DNA of 64,000 nucleotides, taken from assembly GCA_963853835.1 (NCBI GenBank), contig OY970825.1, positions 82,421,942 through 82,485,941 on the forward strand, in the 5' to 3' direction. This document shows, one piece after another, positions 21,902-34,711 of the stretch; the stretch's first letter is position 1; each line of letters starts with the position of its first letter. A model generated the notes under the pieces. That model made no database searches. It saw only the letters and a list, made by a program, of their open reading frames with translations, and had not been told where the DNA came from. A program made the position numbers and the translations under genes. This DNA is from Calendula officinalis (lineage: Eukaryota; Streptophyta; Magnoliopsida; Asterales; Asteraceae).

Positions 21902-23380
21902 CTTCCCAATCGTAGTCTTACACTACACTATGTCATACATTACCACACTATTACAATGACATTTTACCAACAATTGTCTTCTCATTCTTAATACCGAATC
22001 CATCAATCCTGTCACAAAACGTTGCTATGGCTATATGCCAACTTATACTCAACCATTTTCAACAATCAACATTCGTCATTCCCGACACTTATCATTTTCC
22101 ACATATTTCCCGTTTACGGGTTCTAAGACATCACTATACCTTAGTCATTCTTTCCTTTACCGTTCACGCATGACAATATTACATTACTTATCCGAATTCC
22201 CGTCGGATATCCAAATTCCATTTCCAAAGATTCTATTTCTAAAATTTTCCATCCATACTAACAATTTTTATCATGACTTAGTACTTCATTGTGCTACTAT
22301 CTTTTGTTGAAAATATTTACCATCCTCGTGGTTCGTCATTTGATACCACATAATAGCATCAACCCATATATCCTTACTACATGCGACGCACTTGTCTATA
22401 ATTCTTTCCAATACATACTTCCATACACATAACTAACTGGGATGACTATTGCCAAAACAAATCTCCACAACATACAACTCATCTCCAATTTCTATAAGCA
22501 CCCATTCGTGCAACAACTAAGAAATTAAGCCATAATCTCGTAACTTCAATTTCACCTAAGATCTCCGAGGTGGCATCATGGACCCTCCTCCAGATTCTCC
22601 TTTCGGGCATACTCCCCTTTTCAACTCACCCGTGAGTTTCTTTCACAACATCTTATATCGCGCTCTCTTTCCCAAAGTTTCATACAACACGTTCCACCGT
22701 GTCAACGCCTCATCCTTCAATAATAGGGGTGCCAAACTCACACTATCTTTCTTCCTTCGCTTGCTACACTCTAGCATTTGCTCAGTCTGCCGAATCCACC
22801 ACATCGCGACCTCCGGTTCAGAACCTCCGAATTACCCAACGGTTTTACACGCTATGAAGGCCTTATACAACATCCTTCCATTTCTTCCGACTAGGTCTTG
22901 CTACCTTTTTATATAGATACTTCCCACTACGGACTTCGTCATTCGATGACCCTTCCTTCATATGGGTATTGGAATCATTCCGCCTATCCTCATTCATTCG
23001 ATTATCAAAAATCTGGTTCATATTCTCATTCATAACTCTTCCCAATTTAGTGGAGCTTGTCCACTTTTCACCTTCATTCCTTTGCCATAACAATGTATCC
23101 AACAAACAAGATTCAAACGATCGACTCAACAGTCGAAAACAATACAACTAGATCAAAACATGGCATTTCTCATAGGGGTCGACCCTATCATACTAATGCC
23201 CTACGGTCTCAAAAGACTTCACATTACACATTTTATAACAAATTCTATAGGTCCCCTAGGTTCAACCCTAAACTTAACATAAAGTCTCAAGGTCAAACTA
23301 TCGATCTCAAGAAATCTTACATTCCTATTGCTACAGTCTAAGACTAGGATGGACACCCAACCAAATTCACTTAAACTATA

Positions 23381-23392
23381 GCTCTGATACCA
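23381..23392 (-). other. Primer binding site (initiator tRNA-Met)
   Basis: GCTCTGATACCA on the plus strand is the inverse of TGGTATCAGAGC and lies three bases from the 5' LTR. Confidence 0.92.
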
Positions 23393-23395
23393 AGT

Positions 23396-25631
23396 TGTAA
23401 CACCCGTATTTTTAGAACATCGTTTAAATCATTTAAAATACATTTTTCCCAATATTTGACCTACTGTCCAAATTACAGTTTAACAAAAACTTAAAAACCT
23501 TTATCAGAGTTTACAAAAATACGGTGTCACCAAGTATATCAAAACCATAGGCAAACGGGATCTACCTATGAGCTCCCGACCTATACATCTCTAGGCCACT
23601 TCTAGTTCAACCTTCTATCACTTCAACCTGTACCTGCGTACATAGCCACAAAACAAACGTAGTACGTGAGACAAAATACTCTCGTGAGATACATGGGTTT
23701 TAGACCCCAATAATAATCATTTCATAATTATATAAACATATATATAAACTACATCAATACTGTCTAATCACCCTATTGTGACTCTAAAAACCTTGCTTCC
23801 CTAGCAAACATATCTAGTACCTAAACATATAGGTACCAGAAGCACAATCATATCTAGTACATAAACATATATGTACTAGAAGCATAATCAAATCTAGTAC
23901 GTAAACATATATATTAAAAGTCCAACATATCTAATACATAAACATATATGTATTAGAACCCTAACATACCTAGTACCAAACATATGCGTACTAGAAGCAC
24001 CCACGTGCCTAGTTTATAAACATATATACACCCATCTCAGTGACCGGGGATCCCCCGCGTCACCACCATCCATCTCTTATCATAACCTAACAGTTATGTT
24101 AGTCAAGCCTTTAGCTATCACATCAAACATCAAACAGGTTAGTTATCTAATAATAACAATATATAATTAGTGCAACATAGCGTGAACATACCCATATAGT
24201 CCCATGGACTCGATCTTTAACAACTCACACGTACCTCTACATCTATGAACCCTAGGAGGTCCATATTTACTTATTTCATAAGATACATTTCTTATTTATT
24301 GATATCATAATACTTTTATCTCTTCGTTGACTATAATACATAATTATTACTGGTCACATCATTTTCATTCTCATATATATTCGATCTTTACTTTTATTAG
24401 TAATTATTACCAATAGATTCTCATTATTATAAAATCATTCCCAATTGCTTTACTAATACATATTTATTAATAAACACTCAGTATACATTCTCTTAATCAA
24501 ATACTTCATTACTATGCTTCATTAATAAAGATTCCTTAATTACTTTAATATATCTTATTTACCTTCAAATTAATCAATCATACTAGACATATTCTAGTAT
24601 CACATTCTACATATTTTCATACATTTTCAGTCACTATCTTTATCAAAATATTTATTAATAAAGACCCATAAATTATCAAAATTTTCACAACTATTAGCTA
24701 TGTACTCAGTTTAAAAGTCTCATGTACTCACCTTAGCAATAGCTAAATCCATATCGTGTTTATCAACACGAATCCTTGCTTTCCGCCTTTGGAATAACTC
24801 CAACTCTTCGGTCCTTGCAACCTATCAACATAATCATCACATTTCTAGTTATTATCCATAACTAGACATCCTTCCAATATCAACATATTCAACCCCAACC
24901 ACCAAGTTCATCAACTTGGTGGAGATCCATAAACCCTAGTTTATAAAAGAACTACCTTCAAGTTACAAATTGGCCATAGATCCAAGGTGTGCATACTTCT
25001 TATGGGTGTTCTACACCCTCCATTACCCATCTTTAACAAGATTCCAACATACCACTTTCAAAATCACCATTTCCTCCAAATCTTGACTCATAACTAACTA
25101 TGAGACAAGAAGATATCTTAGATCTTTGATGTAGAGTATAGATCTCTTAGAATGTGGAAGAAATCCCTTCAATAACACCAAAAAGCTCCCAAGAACTCCT
25201 CTCAATCGGCTGCACAATGTGTGTGGTGAAAAATGGAGCAAATACCCTAAAATCCCCATTTTATGCCTGTTCCAGCCAATTCTCGCGCCACAAACTCTAA
25301 ACTCGCGTCCGCAGATCTGCACCTCGTGCAAACTCGTGACACGAACCCTAAACTCGTGTCCACGAACCAAAGATGTTGTTCGCTTACCTCGTGTCCGCGA
25401 TCCAAAACTCGTGTTCATGATCCGAAACTCGTGTTCGCGATCCTGCCCTGGCAGCCTTCCTTGAATTTCGTTTCCCTCCCGTTTACTACCCGGATTCGAC
25501 CCGTTTCGTTCATAACTTTCTCATACGATGTCCAAATGACATGAAACTATTTCCTACGTTCTTTAAATGATTTATTCTTATTTATCATATTTTTTTCATA
25601 ATTTATTTAACACAAAATTTGGGTCGTTACA
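23396..25631 (-). repeat. 5' LTR of the minus-strand element
   Basis: This copy of 2236 bp matches 16835-19054 with scattered substitutions and indels. It includes the six-unit hairpin array (about 23811-24030) and the CpG-rich block (about 25270-25455). Confidence 0.88.
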
Positions 25632-27452
25632 AAAGAATTAGAATAGTATAAGTGTATACTTATCGTAGGATAAAGACTTGCAAGTTATTTGGCTTCATTT
25701 TCATTATAGTATACTTATCAAATAGCATTTTGATATATGTTAATTTTTTGACGAATTATACGTCAAAGTTATCTAGCCAATTTTGAGTTAAGATGAAAAA
25801 AGTTGATAAATAACTCTATTTGTTCTATGAGTCAAAATTTTCAGTTTCATATTAAAGAACTCTGATTCAGGATAATTTTTTAATTTTTAATTTTTTTTTT
25901 ATTTCCCACTTTAATTTTAAGAAAAATTATTCTCCATTGTTAAAAACACTTTGTTGGTTGTTACAACTTTCAAGTCACTTTTTAAAGCATAAAAAGTGAA
26001 GTTAAACATTTATGTATGTCATGGTTTTTTAATTATTAATTATTTTGAAATAAACTTGTTTAATATCATTTTCATTAAGATGAGCACTAAAATTTATTAA
26101 TGTGAGGTGAGAAAAAGGACTTTACGACTTATCACGTGTATGTTGATAACCTTCATGAAGCTCTCATATATATTTCACAAACACAAAAATATTTTACTTC
26201 GCTTTCCAAATAAATAATTATCAGTTTTTTGGATATTATGTCCCCATTTTCATTAAACATTTTTTTTAACGGCATAAGGATATTCCGAAGGCGAGCTTCG
26301 GCATTACCATTATCGCCCTGAAGACACAAAAGAAAATATATTTATATAAAAAGAAGACTAGTAAGAGGCTAACATACAAGTATACAACTCATGAGATATA
26401 TATATAACATCTAAACGCCTATTGATAGAGAAACAAAAACCCAACGAACCAAACTATAAAAACAAGAAACAAACCATACTGAAATCCCCAAGCATAATAA
26501 TGGGTTGCTTGAGCCATCATACCCACCACTTTAACTAAATTATATACCATGTATAACCTATGCAAAGAAGTACTCGAATTATTTTTTTCGTGTTTTTGCG
26601 GAAAAAAAGAAATATGAAGGTGTGTGATTCCATTAAATGGAGTGGGTGATATCACATGGTTGATCGTCCGACACATAGGCCCTAGCCACTAGGTTTGCCG
26701 GAGGCGTTGCGCCGTTCTCCCTTTCACGTGATCAAGTCGTCACGTGGGTGATTTTCTGAATATGGAATTTATTTTATATAGTAGTATAATCAGGCGATCC
26801 AGAAAAACATTTAAGGAGTTCCATAATTTTTATTTATACTATATAATAAACAAAAAGGTAATTAAAAAGTGCGATTTCATTACATGGGTTAAAAAAACGT
26901 CTATAACTTACATTATAAAGTTGAGCTATTCGTTCTTTTATTTCTGAAAACAATCGATTATACTTTTAATTGTAGCATCTAAAAGGATTTTTTTTCCTAC
27001 TACACAAATCAACTCTTGATTCAAAAAGTCATCTATTTTAATTAAAATGTGCAAATTGATCTTTAGAAGCTTCATTGCATAAAGCATCTTTCAACTATTG
27101 CAGTTGAAACCAACAAAACTAAAACCAACTTTAATAACTTATATAGCAAAGGGAAAGAAGAATATTTTCTTGTTTCAGAATTTGTAAATAATAGAAACCT
27201 AACAAATAATGAGTAATGAGCTTTACTTCATTTTTATTGGAATTTAGTTATATTTTTCTTAAGCTATCTTTTTAACAAATATTTAAATAAAACATATATT
27301 ATTTTTATTTTTATTACATAAGGATAGTTGATTTTTTTTGTTAGGTGAGTCACCCATATTAAAAAGAAAAAAATTAACACTAACTCGAAAAATTTGAGGG
27401 GTTGCCCGGACAACCATGTGCATCATACTAAGTTCTCCCCTGAGTATAATGG
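25632..27452. other. Intergenic, AT-rich
   Basis: No gene is supported. TTTTTTTTAACGGC near 26262 resembles the inverted tail of the SINE family, but no body follows. An 85-codon ORF on the minus strand at 26419-26676 has a hydrophobic C-terminus but no recognised similarity, and I do not call it. Confidence 0.45.
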
Positions 27453-27460
27453 ATCATTTA

Positions 27461-28185
27461 TTTTTTTTTTATATTTTTTTGAACTGCCCGTTAGTAAGTT
27501 AGTGATTCGAGCCTAAACAGTGACATCCACAAGGGGCAATATATGTCTTCCCTCGAACCCTACACCTATGGGTAGGGGTGTTCAAAACCGGATACCCGGA
27601 TTTTCGGTTACCCGAAATTCGGGTACCCGGATTTTCGGATAGTGATTTTACTACCCACATTTGGTACCCGGATTACGGATACCCGGATTTCGGGTACCCG
27701 CAATTTCGAGTACCCGAAATCTGGTATCCGGAAAAAACGAAATATTAAAATATTTTTTGAATATTTCGAGTATTTTTTTCGGATATTTCCAGATATTTCG
27801 GGTACTTTTCAAATATTTTGGGTATTTTTTGATATTTTGGGAATTTTCTCAAATATTTTAGGTATTTTTTTATATGTTTTGAATATTTTTCGTATATTTT
27901 ATATTTTCGGGTATCGGGTATCCGAAAATCTTGAAAAACACTACTCGTATTTGGTACCCGGAATTCCGATACCCGGATTTTCGGATACCTAGATTTTCGG
28001 ATACCCGAATTCCGGATATCGGGTAATTTTTCGGATACCCGATTTTTGGATATTATTGAACACCCCTACCTATGGGGAATAAACACCACCATTTGTCCAC
28101 GACAGGACTTGAACCCATGACCTATAAGTAATGGGCAGCACCTTATCTTTTTCCACCAATATCACTAGTTTAAAAACCTTATGTA
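27461..28185 (-). mobile_element. SINE (same family as 10533-10736) split by a hAT
   Basis: The T-run and GTTAGTAAGTTAGTG match the inverted SINE tail. The part after 28069 (GGGGAATAAAC to CCACCAATATCAC) matches the inverted SINE body and head. ATCATTTA occurs at both ends (27453-27460, 28186-28193). The middle is occupied by the hAT at 27573-28068. Confidence 0.85.
27573..28068. mobile_element. hAT-type MITE with GGTACCCGGA-rich arms
   Basis: The 13-bp termini TAGGGGTGTTCAA and TTGAACACCCCTA are perfect inverses. The 8-bp duplication CCTATGGG is perfect (27565-27572, 28069-28076), and the intact SINE at 10.5 kb has a single copy of that site. The arms repeat GATACCCGGATTTTCGG-like words; the core is AT-rich with TTTCGGGTATTTT words. 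Confidence 0.95.
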
Positions 28186-28381
28186 ATCATTTAATTTACA
28201 CAAAAAGGATACCAAAAAAATAAGGGAAAATAATATTTAATTATGTACTTTAATTGCTGGATGTATATTTTTAAAAACAGTCTTTTAACTTAATTCTATT
28301 TTTTTCTAGCAAGAAGCTAGGAAAATACAAAACGAGAAAACAAAAAGGAAAAAGGGAAAAGGAAAATTAACGATTACACAA

Positions 28382-31300
28382 TTACAAACATAACAAAGGA
28401 TTTGAATACCACTCCGCCCATTTATTATGCAAAAGACTATTTTTGGCCCTGTTTTTTATCCAAAAATATGAAATGCTTTGAACTTCGCTAAAGATTAAGG
28501 CCTCCCTTCCTCTGTTTTGTGCTCCAAAGATTTTTGCATTTCGAAATTTCCAAATACTCCAAATAAGACATTGCGTAGCTGCTGAAAATGCCATCAATTT
28601 TTTTCCTTGAAGACCAATGTCACCTCCCCATTTTATTATACCTCCTATACTGTTTATCGCTTGATGATCGACCCCCCACCATCTTCCAAACTCTGAAATG
28701 AGTTGCCTTGTTATGACGCAATTGCTAAATAAGTGATTTTCAGATTCTTCTTCCGAGTCGCAAAATGTGCAATTCGGGGAAATTATCGGAATGTTACGGT
28801 GAATGAGATTAGTTTTTGTAGGTAGTCTTTCGTTATATGCTTGCCACGCCATTATACCAACCTTTGATGGAATCCATTTAACCCAAGGAAAATCGCCTTT
28901 AACTGTGTTTTTTAGAAGTATACCATCAATTGCTTTTCTTATGGAATTAACCGTGAACGTACCTGTTGGGCATAAGGCCCATTTATACTGCAGCCTATTA
29001 TCACCGATGTGTTGGGCCGGTTGGTACGGTTGGGCCGATTGGGGGATGAAGCAGTTTTTCAAATCGATATTCAATTTATGAAGAGATTTATTTATTTTGA
29101 GCACATTGTTCCATACACCGGCTGTTTTACCCGCGGGATTTAAAAGATCGATCCCACCGTGAGAACCATAAATCTCTTGAATTACCGATTTCCATAAGGA
29201 GTTGTTCTCTGTTTTGAATCTCCACCACCATTTAGATAAAAGTGCTAGGTTTAGTGCCTTTAAGCTCCCCACCCCTAAACCGCCTTTGTCCTTGTCGTTT
29301 AAGATTACATCCCATGATACCCAAGGTATCTTTTTGTGGCCCTCCTTTGATCCCCAAAAGAAGTTGAGCCGGAGACTTTCCAACTTTTTAAGAATCTTCT
29401 CGGGAACTTTAAAAATGGAAAAAAAATATAAACCGAGATTACCTAGAACCGACTTTATTGTTGTGAGCCTTCCTCCTGAAGATAGAGGCGAGGCTCTCCA
29501 TTTTGAGAGCCTTGATGTAAATTTGCTGATTATTGGTTCCCAGAATTCCGTTCTGTTCATCAGGCAACCTGTTGGAAGACCTAAATAAAGAAAAGGAAAA
29601 GAGCCCGCCTTACAGTGAAATTTGTTGGCTAAATTACAAACTTCAGCATGTTCCACCGAAACACCCATAAGGCAACTTTTATTTATATTGATTTTGAGAC
29701 CCGATGCTAAATAAAAGCATCTCAACAACCGAATGAGATTTGCCATGTTCTTTATAGACCATTCGCCAATGAAAATTGTGTCATCGGCAAATTGCATGTG
29801 AGATATCGTTGTGTTGGATTTTGGCAATTTGATCCCAGAAAATACTCCACTAGACACCGCAGTTTTCATTGCGATGTTCAATGCTTCCGCGGCTATAATA
29901 AATAGAAATGGTGCTAGAGGGTCTCCTTGTCTTACTCCTCTTTCCATGGCGAATTCCTCCGTGGGTGAGCCGTTTATTAGGACCGATATGCGTGCCGAAG
30001 ATAAACACCCATAAATCCACATTCGCCACTTTTTACCGAAGTTCATTTGCATAAGAATATCATCTATAAATTCCCAACTTATTGTGTCGAACGCCTTTTC
30101 AAAGTCAATTTTAAACACCATAGCTTGTCGTTTGCTTTTCTTGTACCATGCAATAATTTCATTGATGATAAGAGGTCCATCAAAAATGGATCTACCATTG
30201 ATGAATGATGTCTGCTCCGGTCCGATCACCAATCCAATGACTGGTTTGAGTCTGTTGGCTAGAATTTTGGATATGATTTTATACAAGCAATTAAGTAAAC
30301 TGATGGGCCTGTATTCTTGAAGCCCGATCGGATCACTAGTCTTGGGAATCAGAATGAGAAAAGAGGAATTGCATCCCATATCGAACTTCCCTGTATCTGC
30401 AAAAAAGTTTACTGCTGCAATTAATTCATATTGAATAGTACTCCAAAATTTCTTAAAAAATGCGAATGTAAAACCATCTGGGCCTGGGGCTTTTTCAGAC
30501 CCCAAGCCCCAAACCGCTTCTTTGACTTCCTCTTCTGAGAATTGGGCTTCTAAAGAACTCGACTGCTCCGCATTTAATTTCTGAATTCTGCTATTTCGGA
30601 ACTTGGGCCTTGATGATGGGGGTTGTTTAAATTTGAGCTGGAAGAATTCTTTCGCCTGGTTTTTTATTTCCGATGGATTTGTAACCCAAACCCCATTAAC
30701 TGAGATACCATGTATAAAGTTGTTTCTCCGATTTTGGTTTAATAGGCCATGGAAATAACGTGTATTTTCATCGCCTAAAGAAGCCCACTTCACTCTTGAC
30801 TTTTGCCTGATATCTAGAGTATCTTTTTTGGATATTTCTTTGATCTTAAGTATTGCGTTTTTGCGGGCTTCAACGTCTAGGCCCGAAACTAAATGTTGCT
30901 CTGCTTTAGTCTCGACCTCTTCCACTATTTTTGTCAAATTTTGCTTTTCATTCTGATGCAACGTTTTTGCTTGACTCCTCCACCTTTTGATCTCGGTTTT
31001 TACGAATTTCAATTTGAGCATGAATTTAATCATGTTTGAACCTGGCATTATCGAAGTACCCCAAGCCCGGTTGACAATCTCAACCAGAGATGGGTCATCA
31101 AGCCAAGAATTGAAGAATTTGAAATAAGTTGGGCCAAAATCCAAAACCTCCGAGTTAAAAATGATAGGACTATGATCTGAGTGTAATTTGGGGAGGATTG
31201 TAGTGGACGGATTAGGCCACTTGTCTAGAAATCTGGAGTTAGTAAAAAACCGGTCCAGCTTGCTTAGCTGTCTACAATCAGGACTCATCCTTGAGAACTT

Positions 31301-31845
31301 CCTACCCCCAGCTTTAACTTCCATAGGCCCGATTCATGGAGGAAATCATTAAATCTTGAGGCGCCGTATGGAGAGAATTTGGTACCTTTCCTGTCTTCAG
31401 CAGTTCTGACTTCATTGAAGTCCCCAAAAACAATCCATATGACATCGTGATGAACCCTAAGGAGGTTGGTTAAATTGGCCCATAAGGCATTTTTCCGACC
31501 TTGGTTCTGTGGCCCGTATATATTAATAAAACCACATCTAACATTACAGCCTGTCCATAGACCCAAAACAGCTAAGAAGTTTCTATTGTGAATTGATTCC
31601 GTTTTTGAGAAAGATTGTGGATCCCAAATTGATATTATACCGCCTGATCTGCCTGAAACTTCTACCATGTCGTATTCAAAATTGCGATTCCCCCAAATAG
31701 AACGAAAAAGGAATTGATTTGGCTCAGATACATAAGATTCCTGAATACCTAAAAATTGAATTTTGTTGGATCTGCAAAGGTTACAAATCCACTCCTGCTT
31801 CGATGTTGAAGCAAGACCCCTTGAATTGATGGAAATTAAATTCAT
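28382..31845 (-). pseudogene. LINE ORF2: endonuclease-reverse transcriptase with one frameshift
   Basis: ORF2 of L1 elements nicks the target and primes reverse transcription there. The first part (31845-31285, 186 aa) is an apurinic-type endonuclease with the IQES motif (Glu36) and GDFNEVR (about 141-147). A one-base shift near 31320 moves the frame: the upstream frame ends soon after HESGLWK, and the proper continuation (EVKAGGRKFSRM) is read in the second ORF from 31324. That ORF (980 aa) has the endonuclease SDHSP motif at 49-53 and the RT fingers and palm. Catalytic Asp407 lies in FKIDFEKAFD, GVRQGDPL is at 463-470 and FADD at 512-515. A zf-RVT-like C-terminus has a Cys-rich PNCTFCDSEEESENHLF stretch. 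Apart from the shift all key motifs are intact. Confidence 0.92.
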
Positions 31846-31967
31846 TGATTAACTCTGGTATCCCCATTGTTGGAAATTACTTGACCGATTTCAGTTTCAA
31901 ATCCTTCTAAACCGAAACCAATAATTTCCCCGATCTCTTTGGTGTTTCGAATTTCATCAGACTGTCC

Positions 31968-33803
31968 TTAAGAACCTGCTCTATTTGACTCAGAGAGGAT
32001 GGAATCACTTACATGAGAAGGTAAAGGCTCCTCGTTTAGGTCGATTAAGGCACCGTGAGCGTCTCCGCCTTTATTTCGAGACTGTGTACTGGAGCTGTTA
32101 TTAGCTCTGTGAATCTTTTGACACCTGAAGTTTTGAGAAAGAAATGAGATGGGCTTAAGTGGAAATGGTAGTGTTTTGGAAATTCTAATTTGCCGAGTTT
32201 GGGTCCCATGTGTGTGATTATGGATTGGCCCAGTCACTTTTGATTTATTGATTGGGTTAACATTTGGGTCCTCCCAGATAGGTGGGCCGTTATTGTTTTC
32301 TTCCTCATTTGAGCCAATATTGTTGTCTTCTGTTGGGTCTTCAACATGATTCTGCCCTGGCCCAGGCCCATTCACCGATTGAGTTGGAGTATCACGTATT
32401 AGGTCATCTTTGGGAGAAGAGAAGACAGCCGACTTAATTCTTTTATCCTGCTCGATATTCTCGTCAATAATTAGCGTTGGATTCGAAGCGTCTTCTTTAT
32501 AACCGTTACCTCCTTCCAAATCGTCCTCGAACTCTGCAACTGAATCATCACCGGCCAAGTCTAGGCTGCCGGAATAATCCGAGCCCCTATCCTCTGCGAA
32601 TTCTGATCCATCACTATGATAAAATTGCTGGTCGTCTAAACTCTTAAATGAGTTGTGAATTGAGACTATCTCTTCTTGATGAAACAGGTTGAACCGCAGT
32701 GATTCCATACGGTCTTCCGAGATACTAATTTCATGTAGAATCTCATCAACGTAGATCTGTCTGGTGGTGTTGATGCACTCCGTTTTCTCTGTTAGAATTA
32801 CCACCTTGCCTATGGACATGTTAGAGTTTTCTTTTGCACATTCTTCTTGAATTATTATCGTACCCCATTCTTTAGCAATTTCCGAGAAAGTTGTAGGAAG
32901 CCATGCTTGAGGAGGAATACCGTAGATATATAGAGACGCAAACATGTTCTTGACTTTGTAATCCGGACCCCATGTTTTGAGCGAGCTGAACCAGTTGCAC
33001 CATGAATCTTTGGCTTTGATCATGAATGTAACAGCTTCGTTTTTGTCCTCGAACTCGATTATAGTTGATAGACCTCCGATGTAACGAATTTTGGTGATAT
33101 TTAATCCTTCCGCTTCTATCATATTGTTTAGGCCAAGCAAATGATCATACGATTTGGCAGTTCCGATCAGGTTACAACGGACCCATTTTTCAGTCTGTTT
33201 TTCTATATTCAGTTTTAGTGGTGGTGGAGGAGAGGGGGTTACCTCTTCTTTGCTTTGGTTCTTCTGCACCATATTTTTTATTTTTGTGCCGCCGAGGACC
33301 TCCGCATACGATTTGTGGGATGTACCTGGTGGTGGAATATTTGGTTTCCTTCTGTATACGAATTGGCTCCTGTAGTTTTCTGGCCTTTTTGGTCTTTTAT
33401 CTCTTTCAAACCTAGCCAGATTGACATAGAGTTTCTCCTTACCAATGAACAAACTCCTCAATTTTCTCTCCAAGCTGCGTGGGTTAGGAACACCCAAAAA
33501 TCTTGCAAATCCAAATCTCTTATTAAGTTGATTCTCTTTTCTGGCGATGTATACATCTACTAATCTTCCTAATGGAAAAAGAACTCTCAAGATGTCTCCT
33601 TCGGTTGTGGTTTCACTGAAGTTTGAGATATAGAAGTTTGTTGTCGTCGCTCCGAATACATCCTTGTTGTTATAATACCTGTTGCGATCTTCATTGAGAG
33701 GGTTGGTGTTGTTATAGTTGCTGCCGGAGTTTGGCTTTTTCCGGTATCTGACTTCCGTCCATTCGTCTCCTCTCTCACGCTCTCTCTCACGCTCTCTCTC
33801 CAT
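31968..33803 (-). CDS. LINE ORF1: RRM-containing RNA-binding protein, 611 aa
   Basis: ORF1 proteins of plant L1 elements bind the element RNA. An Arg-Glu repeat N-terminus (encoded by a GAGAGAGAGCGT-like run) precedes an RRM at about residues 55-130. RNP2-like NFYISN and RNP1-like KRFGFARF are visible in the RRM. A second folded domain (about 210-370, WVRCNLIG to IYVDEI) is typical of this class. The C-terminal third is acidic and low in complexity. ORF1 is complete, with no stop codon. The start is the first ATG after the presumed 5' end. Confidence 0.85.
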   Translation of the reverse strand: MERERERERERGDEWTEVRYRKKPNSGSNYNNTNPLNEDRNRYYNNKDVFGATTTNFYISNFSETTTEGDILRVLFPLGRLVDVYIARKENQLNKRFGFARFLGVPNPRSLERKLRSLFIGKEKLYVNLARFERDKRPKRPENYRSQFVYRRKPNIPPPGTSHKSYAEVLGGTKIKNMVQKNQSKEEVTPSPPPPLKLNIEKQTEKWVRCNLIGTAKSYDHLLGLNNMIEAEGLNITKIRYIGGLSTIIEFEDKNEAVTFMIKAKDSWCNWFSSLKTWGPDYKVKNMFASLYIYGIPPQAWLPTTFSEIAKEWGTIIIQEECAKENSNMSIGKVVILTEKTECINTTRQIYVDEILHEISISEDRMESLRFNLFHQEEIVSIHNSFKSLDDQQFYHSDGSEFAEDRGSDYSGSLDLAGDDSVAEFEDDLEGGNGYKEDASNPTLIIDENIEQDKRIKSAVFSSPKDDLIRDTPTQSVNGPGPGQNHVEDPTEDNNIGSNEEENNNGPPIWEDPNVNPINKSKVTGPIHNHTHGTQTRQIRISKTLPFPLKPISFLSQNFRCQKIHRANNSSSTQSRNKGGDAHGALIDLNEEPLPSHVSDSILSESNRAGS

Positions 33804-33900
33804 TATACAAAGTTCCTTCTATCATGAATAAATTCTAATAGAAATATAAAAAATCTAAATCTTTCGTCACCCATGCGTCTCCTTTGAAGGATTCTGGAAC

Positions 33901-34372
33901 TAGGGTGGTAATAGACAAAAGACGGCTTGCGGCCTACTTTAGTCCGACACGAAAAATAACTGGTATTGACTCGATGTAAACCGAGTGGAGCTCTAGTTTG
34001 AGCTATCGAGTAGAGTTTTGAGTCGAACTCGATTTCTCTAATACTTAGTTCGCCAGGCTCGCGAGCCTAATCAAGCTTCTATAAAATAACCTTTTTATAT
34101 ACATAATTGCATACGTATCTTTTGTATATAATAAAAAAGAAAATAAACCATATCATATTTCTCAATAATTATACTATTCCAAATCAACTTATTATTGCAT
34201 TTTCTAAGGAAATTCAAAATTTCAAGTCGACCTCCAAAATGTCGATATATTTACTAAGCTCAAGCTCGAAATTAAAAATGGAGGCTCATCAGGTATTGAG
34301 TTTGAGTTTTAGTTGTCATGTCGAGCTCGAACTTGACAAAACTGAACTTAACTGGCTCAATCACACCCCTTA
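33901..34372. mobile_element. hAT-type MITE
   Basis: The termini are TAGGGTGGT and TCACACCCCTTA. The 8-bp duplication TCTGGAAC/TTTGGAAC has one mismatch (33893-33900, 34373-34380). The interior has GAGCTCGA and CTCGAGT-type words near the ends. It has no coding capacity. Confidence 0.82.
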
Positions 34373-34380
34373 TTTGGAAC

Positions 34381-34711
34381 CGTCGTTATTATTGTTGATG
34401 ATATTGTGATATAATCATATATAAATTTATGATTGGAACATCATATACTACCATGAGTCTTTCGTTTCATTCAGGGGCGGATGGGTGATGTAATGTCCTC
34501 CCGACAATCCACTATAGTGTTGTTTTGTGATCTTTAGAAGATAAGGTGTGGTAACGAGTGAGGTCCTAATTAAGTCGGATGCTACCTCAGCTTTTGATCC
34601 AAGCCAGCACATCACACGCTGGGTGAGTGAGGCCCTAAGTCGGATAGGTGGCGTAGGCCACGAGCCTATAAGAGGAGAGATGATATTTTCTGGGACCAAT
34701 GTGAGGAGATA
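34381..34711. other. Intergenic or older repeat
   Basis: CAGGGGCGGATGG at about 34475 looks like a hAT terminus, but I could not find the partner. No gene is supported. Confidence 0.35.

Larger units (their letters stand above)
16835..25631 (-). mobile_element. Large non-autonomous LTR retrotransposon, minus strand, interrupted by a hAT
   Basis: The LTRs lie at 16835-19054 (3' LTR) and 23396-25631 (5' LTR). The primer binding site is at 23381-23392, and a purine tract (AAGGGGTGG on the minus strand, about 19864-19880) lies beside the 3' LTR. The interior is about 3.5 kb once the hAT at 19057-19852 is removed, and has no gag or pol. It is homologous along its length to the copy at 35433-43185. 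The LTRs differ noticeably from each other, including small deletions, so this copy is older. The flanks AAAAT and AAAGA do not form a clear target duplication. Ty3/gypsy affinity is inferred from the LTR ends and primer site. Confidence 0.85.
28299..33830 (-). mobile_element. Nearly full-length L1-type LINE
   Basis: Read on the minus strand, ORF1 (33803-31968) is followed after 122 nt by ORF2 (31845-28382). A short A-run (T-run at about 28299-28306) marks the 3' end. AATTCTA flanks both sides (28292-28298, 33831-33837) and may be a short target duplication. If so, the 5' leader is only about 27 nt. ORF1 is open and ORF2 has one frameshift, so the insertion is young by LINE standards. Confidence 0.85.

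Noticed and set aside
16830..25636. Target duplication of the minus-strand LTR element
   Set aside because: The flanks AAAAT and AAAGA match only in part, so it is not claimed; later mutation or recombination could explain it.
26419..26676. 85-codon ORF with hydrophobic C-terminus
   Set aside because: No family similarity, no promoter or splice signals, and low-complexity AT-rich surroundings.
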